NCBI RefSeq assembly: GCF_000006445.2
Contig: NC_006049.2
Coordinates: 1,922,001 to 1,986,000 of the forward strand
Source: Debaryomyces hansenii CBS767
Taxonomy: Eukaryota; Ascomycota; Pichiomycetes; Serinales; Debaryomycetaceae
DNA: 64,000 nucleotides
Direction of reading: 5' to 3'
Within the stretch, counting starts at the first letter, position 1, and every line of letters starts with the position of its first letter. The notes under the pieces were generated by a model. The model saw only the letters and a list, made by a program, of their open reading frames with translations, ran no database searches and was not told where the DNA came from. This document shows positions 40,514-52,085 of this stretch, one piece after another. A program made the translations under genes and the position numbers.

Positions 40514-42353
40514 TATACACCAGAAAGTTTTAAGCGAAAGTAGTAACTTGGTGCAATTAATAAAACAATATATTAAATTTTGAAAAGAAAATCAGCAATA
40601 AAGATTATCTGTTTAAATTTATTTGACACTTCCGGATTCTCCAATAATTTATAAAAAAAAAATTGGTACAGCACTTGCACTTCGATAATGTATATACAAA
40701 GGAAATAGATGAAACTGTATGTACGAATCACCACAGGTTCTTAATATTCGCAAACCCGTATTATAAACGTGAAAATTTTTACCGATAGAGTATCAAAATA
40801 GGACTCAAATACAGAGCTCAAACTATTTGACAAGGTATGCATGTTCTCGAACAATCACTAAGGTACGTGGAGTATCCATTCTAGTGGTTATGTTGACTCG
40901 ACAATACTTAGTACGGCGTGTTTATTTGTTTTTGTTAGTATTGTTGGCGCACACTCGCGTAACTTTAAACCTTCACAACCCGGCAAAAGTTTTCACAAGC
41001 GCGTTTCGTTAATACGGAAGCTTCGACGATGGAAGGGGTATGCTGTGAGATAACTTTACGCTTCGGGTATTAACGACTACAGAACGTAGATAGAGGAGTA
41101 AGCATTGCACTTCTGTATAGCTATGGTTTTTCACAATTTACAATGTTTTATAGCAAACACGGAAATGAAAACCTACTGTAGAGCAATAAATTTGGTTCAA
41201 TGATGGCGCAGTTTTGGAACACTAATAGTTCTTCGAATTTGAGATTTTACACTTTCAATAAAGCAACTTACTTATGAGCACTTGTTCCTCGAATATAAAG
41301 GGGCAGTGGTGCGGTGTTTTGTTGATATTCCACATGATGGAAGAATGCCGCGGCGAAGTACTAAATAACAAGCAACACAATACAAGATTTTATAATTTTC
41401 GATACATACTGCTAGCATAATCTAAATATCGGAAGATGTTAAGCCTAGTACTCGACCCAAATATTTGTGGGTAAAGAATAAGAATTTTGAGCCATTTTCT
41501 TGCTTCTTTATCTCTTCAAATGTAAATTTTACTAACATGGTAGTTTTTAGAATGTTAGTAAATAAGTATTACTGTATAGTTTAGGTACAGAAGGTAAAAG
41601 AAATTTTCTAATTGTAAGTTAGCATTCCTGTTCGAATTTGCTCTAAAGTGTGGGTGCAGAAATCTGCAACATCGCGCGAGGCTGTTTTAATAACACTATT
41701 CTGTATCTGTCAAATTGGAACCATTAAACGACCGATAAGTTTCGAAGTGGGATACTTTTGGATGTTTGTAACTCACCAAATTTTGATTCATATCGCATTA
41801 TGGTACTTGTCCAAAGAGAAATTATTTAGTCAACTCTAAATAATTTCATGCCCAACAGATAGACTACTACACGCAATCGTTTTTATTTCCAGTAGTACCT
41901 TTAAATGTTGCTTTAGACCCCTCAATTAAATAAGATAATTGATTGTTCAATGTCCCTACAATTTCTGAATTTTTTAACCCAATATTGATAAGTGAACTTT
42001 TATAATAAATTCTCCATTTTATGCGCATATACAGATTTTTCAAATTTATGTAGAAAATACCAAGAATGATAAAAATACGTATCCTTATATATAAACTACA
42101 GATATAGAATAGCCCTAGTAGATTCAATTACTTTCTATAGAACCTAAGAAATACCACCGTTCAATTGATTTATTTGCAACCAGTCACCACAAGAAATTAC
42201 AAAACCTGCATATAAACGATTACCAGATCTCTTACCACATTTGTATTAAACGTAAATAAACAACTAATTTTCGGATGTAGAAAATGAAAACAAAGATTGC
42301 TTGTATGACTATCATTGCAAGTATAGATACTCAATCAACATCTCATCTTTATC
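40514..42353. promoter_or_regulatory. Long gene-free region between ECM33-family gene and BUD4/INT1
   Basis: 1,840 bp, the longest stretch without a credited gene, between divergent genes and so holding both promoters. Open frames of 61-86 codons (for example 41648-41839 and the reverse 41867-42127) lack recognisable features. A TACTAAC followed by TTTTTAG (41529-41551) looks like an intron end, but joining it to the available GTATGT (40717) or GTACGT (40863) donors yields only short peptides. A near-palindrome CCCAAATATTTGTGGG is at about 41464-41479. Confidence 0.45.
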
Positions 42354-45300
42354 ATGTCCACATTCTGTTATAAGATTGAAGGGTCACAAGAAATAGTGAA
42401 CGATATGACTACTTCGTCAGGCAATGATATTTTTAAACATGAAAATGGTACGTATATTAGGGCAGGATTTAATCAATTTGTTGATATTCATGGCATTTGT
42501 GATGACTGAGATCGACAATGAAGAACAGACTTATTAACATTATCTTAGAATCAGTGGACTTATTATTAAAAGAAATGAACCAATATCCTAATACGTTGGA
42601 CGCGTCAGAAGCAACAAGCGATAATAAGGAATCTGTTTCGTTAAATAATTCGCCAGTTAAACCCTTAAGTTTCCCCAAGCAATCTAATTCAGAATTAAAT
42701 GCAAAAACGCCCAATTTAGATTTAAATAATAAAGAATTTAATTCTAGTTCTGATACTTGCATAAGTGAATCGGATTCTCCAAGGCCTACCAGTGAAACTA
42801 ACACCGATAACAATTCCTTTGAACGTAATTTTAGCTTTGATGATTCAGACCAAATCAATAAGACTATACAAACTAAAATTAAATTAGAGGATGAGGAATT
42901 TTCGTTTGTAACTCAAACCCCTATGACTTCGACCATAGATTTGAATAATCCTAATAAAGAGAACGACACAACTTCAAACTACAATAATTCGTCACCAAAT
43001 AAATCAATAATGAAGAAAACCGATTCCTCATCTCCTTCAAGAAAAAATGTTGTATTTACAAACTCAACTCCTGAGATACATCATTATCCATCTAATAAAC
43101 CAAACATAACTACTGCTTCAAACGAAGAGAGCATTGACCAGTTACCACACGAATGGAAAGAGCTCCCAAAAGAATTATCTCAATCTTCAGATGATGAGAA
43201 CCAGACTCCTCCTGTACCGCCAATCCATAAGACTGATACATTCTCTTCCCTTTTGCAAGATGACAATAATGATGAGGATATAGATAGGGATACATTAAAT
43301 GAATTAAAATTACAGCATCACAATTTTAGTAATTTATCGTTGAACGAAAAGCTTGATGTTTTCTTATCAAATAAGCATGTAAAAACAGAGGAACTTGATG
43401 ATCATTTGACTAATTTGGATAATGCCGTTAAAAATAAGACCGTGACAAACATTCACGTTTTATCTTTAGATTTGAAGAAACAAGAGCAACCTGAAATAGA
43501 AAATCCATTAAACTCATTGATGAAATCGTCAGAAGTTAGACTAAGGTCAGCAGGCTCTTCTCAATCGTCTTTGCAATCGTTAGTAGAAAGCAATCGATAC
43601 TTAGAATCAAATGGACACCAATACATTCCTAACAAGGGAATTGCACTTAATGATGGTATAAAGGGATTTTCTAATCATATGGTTGAAGCATTAATACCAA
43701 CAGGTGATGATGACATGGAGGAAGAGGAAGATGCTGGATTAATGATGAAAACTCCATCAAACAGTCGTTTAAATGAATTGAGACAATCGGAAAATAACGA
43801 CTCAGAGAACGAAGAGTTCCATGATTCATTTGATACTAATACAGAACAATCAATTATGAATTTATTAAAAAGTGCATCAAATTCTGATTTGAATAAACCA
43901 TCCTCCCTGCTTCAATCAGGAAACATATTGATAAAGCAAGAAGAAGAAGAAGAAGAAGAAGAAGATCAAGAAGGAAAATGGGATGTATTTATCAAAGATG
44001 AACACACAGGTTTGAATCAAAATGGGCATATGTTGTCATCCGATGATGAACATCAGCAATGTTTGACTAAGCCAGAATTCAACGATGATATTAAAAAGGA
44101 GCCCCATATTAATTATCACGAGTATGAAGCAACTTCAAAGATTGAATCAGTCTCTGGTTATGGTAGAACACACAAGGATATAAGGTTAATTAAATCTGAA
44201 TTAAATCATACTCAAGAAGATAAAGAAAGTGAGTTGAATAATATGAGTACACTGATGAAAGCAAATGATCAGACGTCAGTTGACGATACATCTGAAGTCA
44301 CTGACAGTGCTAACAAATTCTCTATAAGGGATCATATAGATAGCGATTGGAAATTTGAAGATAGTAATGATGGTGATAGGGAAGATAACGCTGATTATAC
44401 AAACAATGAATTGACAACAGTGAATGATGTGAAACATGAAAACAATAAGGGAACGGGTCCATACTCAAATAACTTCAAAGGTGAAAGTTTGTTGGATGTG
44501 AATTTATCGCCCAATCTTTCAGTTAATTCTCAAGAGTTTAAGGATGCATCTGATCATTTTATTGGTAAAACGTTGGCTCCACGTAACGTCGATGAAGCTA
44601 TTGATGCTACCCATCCACCAGCTCCAATTGCGCAAGAAGATTACGATGAGAATGTTTTAGCTAATTCTTCAAACATCGCACCTCCAGGTGAGATTACGTT
44701 GCCACAAATCGAAGCAAACAATTATTCTTCATTTGATGATATAACAAAAAATCTTGAACATAATAATTCGTACGAAGAATCGTTATCTGCCGAAAATGAC
44801 GCAGATAATAAGCCTCTTGACTTCATTTCAATTTGGCATTCACAAGAGAGGCAGAAAAAGCCATACAATACTCATGCTAATAGCCATATTTCACCCTTGA
44901 GTTATGATGTAAACAAGACACCTGAAAATGATTCAAGTAGTAGAGTCAGGTTTCCTTCCTCTTTGCAACCTAAAAAGTTCAAAGAAGTCAATGTTATGTC
45001 AAGAAGAGTAGTCAGTCCAGGATTTGAAGATCTCCATGTTTCTGGATTTTTACCTGAATTATCGGAGGATTCTGGATTTGGAAGCCAACTCAGGCTTTTT
45101 AAATCTGGATATAATACATCCGGTATGAGTAACTATTCACATCTTGGCGATGCTAACGGTCAAAATAATACCCCATTAAATACAAGAAATGTTTTGTCTA
45201 ATCTTGATAACAACCCTAATGTGGTTGAGCCACCCAAGGCCAGAAATAATTTTAACAAGAATACGCTGAGTCATGAATTCAAGATTCAAAGATCCTTAAG

Positions 45301-47506
45301 GCCTGAGTTGAGTGCAAATCAAACTTTGAAACCAAAAAATATACAAAAATCACAAACAAATCAATCGAAATTCAGAGTACCATCTTTTGAAATAAGGAGA
45401 ACCAATTCAACGTTATCTCCAAGGAATCAGTATGATGAGATCTTCGAGGATGTCGTAAAGCAACCTCCTACCATTAAAAGTCATGGTATGAAGACATTAC
45501 CTAGCATGGATCGTGATGACGTGAAGCGGATATTGGCAACCAAAAGGGTTATAAGTCAAGACGAATATTCAAAAGTTAAGTTAGTTGGTAATAGCAAAAA
45601 GAACTCCATTGTTAATGAGCCGGACGACAAGTATGACGATTTACAACAGCATGCATCCATTTGTAACGTGTCTACTGAATCAAGTCCTGTGCTTGATAAA
45701 GAGGTATTACCTCATTTGGCAAATGAGTTATTAAGAGTTCCTTCTGCGTTATTATCGAAGGACCAACTTTTCAACGAATTTGATTTTGTTCCAAAGCCTT
45801 CAGACAACTTGTTTAACAATAATTCGCAGTCTCCATCTAGAACAACTTCTGTGATTCATAATAAGGAGGCTGCTCCTGCTGCTTCTTTAGAAAACTATGT
45901 GGTCTCAGAACCCCTCCCAAGTAGTCAGGGTAGTGTTGAAAGTGATAAAGAGATTAATTTGACACCAGCCAGTAACGACATTTCGCCCACGAAAATTTAT
46001 CAGACAACTGATCCGTCAGAAAACATGTCACCCAAGAAACGAGCCTCCCCAATTAAAATTGGTTCTCCTACTAAGTTGGTAAAGAAAGATTCGGCTATTG
46101 CTGCTAAATCTGTCTCATCACCCTCTAAGGCAGATGAAAAGGAAAATGTAAATGAAGATAGCTCTTCTTTTGCCGGGGAGGAATTGATAAATAAAAAGTT
46201 GAGAGATTCACCAGCAAAGAGTGAATTGAAAATCCCAGTCCATGATTATAAACCTAGCACTGTTTCCGTTCCATCATTTTATTCTAATGATACGGCGAAT
46301 ACCAAACCATTAAGCACGGCAAATAGAGATTACCATACCGCTTGGAAACAACAAAAGCAACAACAACAGCAACAGACCAATCCTCAATTAAATATTAAGG
46401 ACCAATCAGCTGGATTACAAGAAAGGGGAAAACTATTTTTGAGGGTTATTGGATTAAAGAGTATCGATTTACCTGATATCGACGAACATCATGCAGATTT
46501 CTCTATTACGTTGGATAATGGTGTTCACTGTATTAAAACTTCGAACTATAAAATGGACTCACATAATACCTTAATAAACAAGGAATTTGAGTTGACGGTT
46601 GGAGACTCTTTAGAATTCATTCTAACCATGAAGGCTAGCTATGAAAAGTCTAGAGGAAAACTTATTGAGGTGAATGAAAGAAGAGTTGTAAAGTCGAAAA
46701 ATAGATTAAGCCGACTCTTTGGATCCAAGGATATTATTACTACAACAAAGTTTGTTCCGCAAGAACTGAAGGATACTTGGTCCAATAAGATTGCACAGGA
46801 TGGATCATTTGCAAGATGCTATGTTGATTTAGATCAATATGAGAGTAAAATTACAGGTGAAGCATGTAATTTTAACATAACTTGTTTTAATGAATGGGAA
46901 ACAATTTCTGGCAAAGGCAATGAAGTCAGGACTAGATGCCAACCATATAGAATTGGACAGCTTGAAGTCAAGATGATGTTTGTGCCAAGAACCGATAATC
47001 AAGAGATTTTACCTACTAGCATCAAATCTGCTTATGAATGTATCGAAGATTTGCATCAAGAATCAACGTTGGCTCATGAGGGTTACTTGCATCAAGAAGG
47101 CGGAGACTGTGAAATATTGAAAAAGAGATTTTTCAAATTGCAAGGCACATCTTTGATTGCTCATAGCGAATTCTCTCATAAGACTAGAGCTAAGATTAAC
47201 CTTTCAAAGATTGTTGATGTTATTTATGTCGATGAGAAAGATATCAATAAATCATCTGCCAATTATAGAAATTTCAGTGATGTTATTTTAGTACCACATT
47301 CGTTCAAAATTAGATTTGCTAATGGCGAGGTGATTGACTTTGGAGCACCAAATAGGGCAGAGAAACTTGAGTGGGTTACAATTTTAGAAAAGATTGTTTA
47401 TCGTAATAAATTCCGTCGTCAACCTTGGGTTAAATTAATGATAGAGGGAGCACGTACAAAGCAGGAACCTCCTAACGAACGCTCTCGTACGAAAAAGATT
47501 TTTTAA
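42354..47506 (+). CDS. BUD4: Bud4/Int1 homolog, axial bud-site and septin-associated protein (two exons predicted)
   Basis: Predicted join 42354-42447 and 42549-47506, 1,683 aa. Without the intron the longest frame starts at 42518 (1,662 aa). Most of the protein is disordered and Asn/Ser/Asp-rich with short conserved islands (NSPVKPLSFP, SPNKSIMKK, HIDSDWKFEDSNDGDREDN, NVMSRRVVSPG, GMKTLPSMDRDDVKRIL). The C-terminal ~330 residues are folded: LQERGKLFLRVIGLKSI (C2-like/anillin homology), SRLFGSKDIITTTKFVP, and a PH domain from about 1541 (EGYLHQEGGDCEILKKRFFK) to near the end. These features match Candida Int1 and S. cerevisiae Bud4, which mark the axial site and organise septins at the bud neck. 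It is followed by FIP1 as in S. cerevisiae (BUD4/FIP1 adjacent). Confidence 0.92.
42448..42548 (+). other. Predicted intron of BUD4 (101 nt)
   Basis: Donor GTACGT at 42448, branch TATTAAC at 42532-42538, acceptor TTAG ending at 42548. Exon 1 ends one base into a codon (G) and exon 2 begins AA, making GAA and joining in frame. Unspliced, exon 1 reaches a TGA at 42507-42509. The ATG at 42518, start of the long ORF, is inside this intron. The donor is identical to that of STE18. Confidence 0.6.
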
Positions 47507-47585
47507 TTGTATGTTTATTTAGAATTGCATTCGGATATTTGTTTATATATTATAATATACTAGTAATTTTAGTTTCAATGTATAA

Positions 47586-47591
47586 CACGTG
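47586..47591. promoter_or_regulatory. CACGTG box upstream of FIP1
   Basis: CACGTG followed by AC (CACGTGAC), 89 bp upstream of the FIP1 ATG in the 173-bp BUD4-FIP1 interval; Cbf1-type site by sequence. Confidence 0.5.
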
Positions 47592-47679
47592 ACATCTTTA
47601 GTTTTTCTAAATATCAAATGGAGCAAAGAGTAGTTGAATTAATTAAAAATTATACTGGAATATAATACAACAGAATCAA

Positions 47680-48666
47680 ATGGCTGGGAAACATTCCGAC
47701 GACGAGGACGCATACCTTTATGGATCAGATGATGATAATGATCAACCTGTTTCCAAGAAACAGAAGATAACGGAACAGAGCGATGAATCTCAAGAAAAAC
47801 TATCGAAGACAACTGCTGCTAAGAAAAGTGAGGTAGAAGAGAAGGATAGCCTTGAAAATAGCAGTAATGACGAAGATGACAATGATTCAGAGGAAGATTC
47901 AGATTCAGATGATGATATAGAGTTTGTTATAGGTGAAAGTGCACCAAAAAGTGGTCAGACAATAACAACATCTGGTCCTCAAAATGATACAATTGATGCT
48001 GTTACTGATATGGATGCAGGTGGTGATAAGAATGCCACAACGACGATTGTTTCCAATCAAGCAGACAAAGGATCTAGCATTGATATAAACTCTGTGGCTC
48101 AATTGGATGGTAAACCTCTCACTCAAGTAGATTTAGAGAAACTTAAAGATAAACCATGGAGGTTTCCAGGGGCAGATATATCTGATTATTTTAATTATGG
48201 ATTTGATGAATTTACATGGACAGCTTACTGTTGCAAACAGGATAAATTAAGAGGCGAGTTTAACCCACAAAAGTTGATGGCACAATTAATGAGCGGTGGT
48301 GCTGGGCCACCACCTATGCCATCTGGTAAAAGTGGCTCAAACAATACTCCTACGAATAAACCTACAGCTATGCTGCCGCCAATGGGTATGCCGCCAATGG
48401 GCATGATGCCACCGGGTATGCCAATGATGCCAGGGATGCCAGGGATGCCAGGGATGCCTAACATGTCTAATATGCCTAACATGCCTAATATGCCTAATAT
48501 GCCTAATATGCCTAATATGCCTAATATGCCCAACATGCCAAATATGAATAACATGCCCAATATGCCTAATATGCCCAATATGCCAAATTTCATGAATAAT
48601 AGTAGACCTGGTCAAGTACCGAATTTTGGTATTCCACCACCACCACCCCCTCAAAATAGACGTTAG
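47680..48666 (+). CDS. FIP1: Pre-mRNA 3'-end processing factor Fip1
   Basis: 328-aa subunit of the cleavage and polyadenylation factor that tethers poly(A) polymerase Pap1. The acidic N-terminal ~90 residues include the region that binds Pap1. The family signature KPWRFPGADISDYFNYGF...FTWTAYC occupies about residues 158-183. The C terminus is Pro/Met-rich: GMPPMGMMPPG followed by about 15 repeats of NMP and a final run of prolines. Length equals S. cerevisiae Fip1 (327 aa). It is tandem with BUD4 and convergent with TIF5. Confidence 0.95.
   Translation: MAGKHSDDEDAYLYGSDDDNDQPVSKKQKITEQSDESQEKLSKTTAAKKSEVEEKDSLENSSNDEDDNDSEEDSDSDDDIEFVIGESAPKSGQTITTSGPQNDTIDAVTDMDAGGDKNATTTIVSNQADKGSSIDINSVAQLDGKPLTQVDLEKLKDKPWRFPGADISDYFNYGFDEFTWTAYCCKQDKLRGEFNPQKLMAQLMSGGAGPPPMPSGKSGSNNTPTNKPTAMLPPMGMPPMGMMPPGMPMMPGMPGMPGMPNMSNMPNMPNMPNMPNMPNMPNMPNMPNMNNMPNMPNMPNMPNFMNNSRPGQVPNFGIPPPPPPQNRR
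48425..48595 (+). repeat. Tandem 9-bp repeats coding Met-Pro-Gly/Asn-Met-Pro
   Basis: Imperfect 9-bp repeats (consensus AATATGCCT, preceded by three CAGGGATGC-type units) inside FIP1, encoding repeated NMP triplets. Synonymous CCC/CCA/CCT changes show it is not recently homogenised along its whole length, although the middle copies are identical. Confidence 0.85.
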
Positions 48667-48789
48667 GTTAGCAATATATAGATGATTGCAATGAATAAAT
48701 AAACAAAAATTCAAGTGTATTAAACTATATATACGATATTATGTATTAAATATGCCATAAAACGAACATCATAAATGAAGGACATGAAA

Positions 48790-49989
48790 TTATTCGTCGT
48801 CACTTTCTTCATCAGCTTCTTGAAGCCATTTAAGGAATGGTTTAGCTGCTTTACGAACTTTCTTTGAAACATCTTTTGGAACATATTTCTTGGAAACCTT
48901 GGAACCCCACGAAGTAATAACTTCTTCACTAATCAAGTCTTTATCATAAATAGTGACTAAAATTTTTGGAAGAGCAGAAATTAAAGCTTGGTTCTCTAAT
49001 CCCAAGTATCTTTCCAAACCACCCAAAAATGACTTTTCGAAGTCAGAATCATGATCAATTAATTTAGCTAACAAACCTAAATGTTCTTCAATCTGTTCGA
49101 TTATATCATCATCGAATAACGTTTGAGCTAAAACTTGAACAGTTTCAGGGTTTTCAAGGATGTCTAATTCGACAATCTTCTTATAAATATCAATATCACT
49201 TGGTAAGTCGTCTTTTGAATCTTTAGATTCATCCAATAACCATTCTCCAAACTGATTGAATTTTTCTTGGTCTTCGTTCAAACTCAAGCCCTCTAACTCT
49301 CTAGCTCTTGCTTCAATCGCTTCCTTCGACATATCAACAGCCCAGTCATCATCAGCGACTTCAATGGCTTCATTGGCTAATGCAGCTGCTTCAGCATTGA
49401 TTTTTTTAGTTAAGATATCATCATCATCATTTTGTTCACCGTCTTGCGATTGTTTCACAGCTTGGCCTGAAGCAATATCAGAAATAGATTTACCACCACC
49501 AACAACGTTAGCGGTTGCAGTCGCAGACTTCTTACCACCTTTACCACCTTTGCCACTGCCTGCTGGTGGATTCTTCAAAATATATGTGTATAACTTATGT
49601 CTTGGATCAATTACAGAAATATGACCACATGCCTTACAATCTCTTTGAAGTCTATCCTTTTCTTTAATTTGAATTTCAGTTTCTGGATTCTTACAACTTG
49701 CACATAAAACGAACTTATTAATGAAGCCATCTAACGAATCTTGCAATTCGCTTGCATCATGACTACCATTAATTAAACAACGTTCCGTATTAGTTTGAGC
49801 ACCTAACTCGTGACCAAAATATTTAATAACATAATCTGGCGATCTACCCAAAGCTCTAGCAACTTCTGCCACGTTGACGATGACAGTTTTAATACCATTA
49901 CCTCTACCTTCAACCTTTGATTGAATCGCAGGCATCTTATAACGGTAGAACGGATCGGTGTTGTCACGACAAATATTTACAAACGACAT
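48790..49989 (-). CDS. TIF5: Translation initiation factor eIF5
   Basis: 399-aa GTPase-activating protein for eIF2 in the 43S/48S complex. The N-terminal domain has DPFYRYKMP with the catalytic Arg (Arg16, equivalent to yeast Arg15) and VEGRGNGIKT. A C2-C2 zinc finger uses Cys96, Cys99, Cys118 and Cys121 (CASCKNPETE, DCKACGH). A flexible Gly/Lys then acidic linker follows, and the C-terminal W2/HEAT domain (about 235-390) ends with aromatic/acidic boxes (FLKWLQEADEESDDE). Length agrees with S. cerevisiae Tif5 (405 aa). In S. cerevisiae TIF5 lies beside PUF2 and RPL43A, homologs of which are downstream here. Confidence 0.97.
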   Translation of the reverse strand: MSFVNICRDNTDPFYRYKMPAIQSKVEGRGNGIKTVIVNVAEVARALGRSPDYVIKYFGHELGAQTNTERCLINGSHDASELQDSLDGFINKFVLCASCKNPETEIQIKEKDRLQRDCKACGHISVIDPRHKLYTYILKNPPAGSGKGGKGGKKSATATANVVGGGKSISDIASGQAVKQSQDGEQNDDDDILTKKINAEAAALANEAIEVADDDWAVDMSKEAIEARARELEGLSLNEDQEKFNQFGEWLLDESKDSKDDLPSDIDIYKKIVELDILENPETVQVLAQTLFDDDIIEQIEEHLGLLAKLIDHDSDFEKSFLGGLERYLGLENQALISALPKILVTIYDKDLISEEVITSWGSKVSKKYVPKDVSKKVRKAAKPFLKWLQEADEESDDE

Positions 49990-50121
49990 ATTGATTTATT
50001 TGGTATCGTATTGATATAGGAATGAATTATTAAGTGAAATAAGTTACCGTTCTGTAGCTTTAGTGTTGGTGATTTGATTATTGATGAAATTTTTTTGATT
50101 AAACTTTTGTGCATTTAAAAC

Positions 50122-50127
50122 CACGTG
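50122..50127. promoter_or_regulatory. CACGTG box upstream of TIF5
   Basis: CACGTGAC at 50122, 133 bp upstream of the TIF5 ATG (49989, minus strand) in the 273-bp interval to CSN12; Cbf1-type site by sequence. Confidence 0.5.
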
Positions 50128-50262
50128 ACAAAATTGATACTCCCAATGGGTTTGATAAATGGATGGGTATTGGGAGGTCATTATATTCTAGTGATATATG
50201 TAATGGCAATGGCCAGCATTGCCGGCTGATCTCCAAAATGTAGTCAAAATTATTTCTATTAA

Positions 50263-51579
50263 TTATTTATATTCTAGACTAGGAAATGCGTTAGCTTTTG
50301 ATAGCACTATACACCTGTTAGCGTGAGATAGGTAACCTTTTATCTTACCACTACTTATTAAATTTGCCAAAATACATTCAACTGCATCCAAGTTATATGC
50401 GAATTTATCAGATTCTTTATACGAATCATTTGTTGAGAATTCTAGAGCTAATTGGATAGCACTTAATGGAACAATATGAGATTTAGTTTCTGAATTTAGC
50501 GAATGAATAATCGAGACGGTCTTTTTAACAAGCTTTAGATAACATAAAGATTTCATCATTTCAAACAATAGATAAAGATGATTTTTTAATAAAATTAATT
50601 GGTACTTGGTTAAGGCTTGGTCAAATTTTTTCAAGTTACCATTCTTTATGGCATCAAACAAATTGTCTTTATACATGAACTTTAACTTTGGGAATTTCTC
50701 CCAGATTTCGTTAGAGGGAGTTAATCGCTTATTATAAAGCTTTAATGGTAACAAAATAATCAATATTTTCTCTGTTTGATTTTTCACATTTTTGGGGTCT
50801 TTATAGCAAGACAAAATCTCCATTGCCTTTACTAATTTCTCTTCGCTTGTAGTGAAATCTGCGTCATCAAGCGAAAGTAATGCACTATAATACAAATACG
50901 TAACTGCATACCTTTTTGAGGAACCAGCACCGTTTAATTTCGGTAAGTTGAACCTAGTACCTTTTAAGGCCTTCTCCACCGACTTCGCCAACTCTAGCTT
51001 ACCTAACTTGAAGTAAATCTTAATGAGATTTCCCAAGAAGAAGTAAATATCCAACCTTTTTGATTGAGACAAATCAAGATTTTTATCGTTTAGCGACAAC
51101 TTAAACAGCCCATTTATGGTCGCAGCTAAGCGCTCTAACGACGACGATGAGTTACCATACTCGTTGTTTTCCAAATTAGAAAGCTCCATTTCTTCCTCCT
51201 CCGGAAAGTTTTTCAGTCTGACCTGGTAAACACTTATTAACTCCGTGCATGCATTGATTAGCGGTTGATTGATCCAATTAGTCTGCGTGTCTGCTGCTCT
51301 GTTCAAATTATTTACCATTTCGTTTAAATCGAAAAACGACGCATTGATGCTATTTGCAATGTACACCGATTTCATCAACTTCAAATAGCTCTTAACAACA
51401 TTACGGAACTTTTCTGGGATCGGATGGAGATCGAAATCATTGGGTTCTGGAAAATGGGCTCTGATAGTACCCTCGTTAATCCCCGGGTTAATGGTTATAC
51501 AAGACCTGAATTTTTGAGAATCCTCCAAATTCACCAGCAAGCACACCTTCTGAATGTAGTCTGATAACGGCGTATTCAT
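50263..51579 (-). CDS. CSN12: PCI-domain protein Csn12
   Basis: 438 aa, helical throughout, with a C-terminal PCI module: KLKFMYKDNLFDAIKNGNLKKFDQAL, YLLFEMMKSLCYLKLVKKTV, and the winged-helix end GKIKGYLSHANRCIVLSKANAFPSL (all shortened by the reader as needed). That last block, with G-Y-[IL]-S-H and IVLSK, is typical of the Csn12/Thp1 group, and Csn12 rather than Thp1 is favoured by length (S. cerevisiae Csn12 about 423 aa) and the IVLSK...FP ending. Csn12 associates with the yeast COP9 signalosome and with Thp3 in transcription/splicing. The start is ATG 51579; ten upstream in-frame codons lack an ATG. Confidence 0.85.
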   Translation of the reverse strand: MNTPLSDYIQKVCLLVNLEDSQKFRSCITINPGINEGTIRAHFPEPNDFDLHPIPEKFRNVVKSYLKLMKSVYIANSINASFFDLNEMVNNLNRAADTQTNWINQPLINACTELISVYQVRLKNFPEEEEMELSNLENNEYGNSSSSLERLAATINGLFKLSLNDKNLDLSQSKRLDIYFFLGNLIKIYFKLGKLELAKSVEKALKGTRFNLPKLNGAGSSKRYAVTYLYYSALLSLDDADFTTSEEKLVKAMEILSCYKDPKNVKNQTEKILIILLPLKLYNKRLTPSNEIWEKFPKLKFMYKDNLFDAIKNGNLKKFDQALTKYQLILLKNHLYLLFEMMKSLCYLKLVKKTVSIIHSLNSETKSHIVPLSAIQLALEFSTNDSYKESDKFAYNLDAVECILANLISSGKIKGYLSHANRCIVLSKANAFPSLEYK

Positions 51580-52085
51580 AATTGTCCTATTTAATGCACC
51601 ATATACCACGGTTCCACCGAATGCTCTATATCACTATTCCTAGTTCTTCTATTCCCATATCACCATACTGCATATAGTCGAACAAGCCACAAAACCCCGA
51701 AAATCGTCATTTTTACATCTTCAAAATCGACCTTTAGAGCAATGATGGCGCTATACGGATACACACACGATACGAATGCTGGTAGTCTTTCACCAACCGC
51801 AATTCGTTTCTTAATAAAATTATTGTGCCAGTACCGTACGTCGGGTCTTTGGACTTGTAAATAGGAGTAGCTCGTCTTTCAAAATAATCGTGTTGCTTAT
51901 ATAATCCAATGAAAAACTCGCTAAATCACTAACAAGCGTAGTAAATGATTAACAAAGAAGTTAAGTCCAATACGTCAGAACCGAGTTTAGTGATAGTTTA
52001 TGAAATCTTAAGGAAAAACCAATAAATAATAGAGTGACATTTATTCATACAAAAGAAAATCGATAAACTACAAGCAAACTTGAGG
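51580..52085. promoter_or_regulatory. Divergent promoter CSN12/JSN1-type gene
   Basis: 506 bp between divergent start codons. It contains several CG-bearing words but no CACGTG, TTACGTAA or clear TATA box close to either gene. The last ~100 bp before the PUF gene are A-rich, as in a yeast 5' leader. Confidence 0.4.

Noticed and set aside
40717..41600. Spliced gene joining a GTATGT or GTACGT donor to the TTTTTAG acceptor at 41551
   Set aside because: Products are under 20 codons with no recognisable features, and a lone TACTAAC is expected by chance in 64 kb of AT-rich sequence.
48225..48593. 122-codon ORF antisense to FIP1 with GILGILGML repeats
   Set aside because: Mirror of the NMP repeats of FIP1; no independent evidence.
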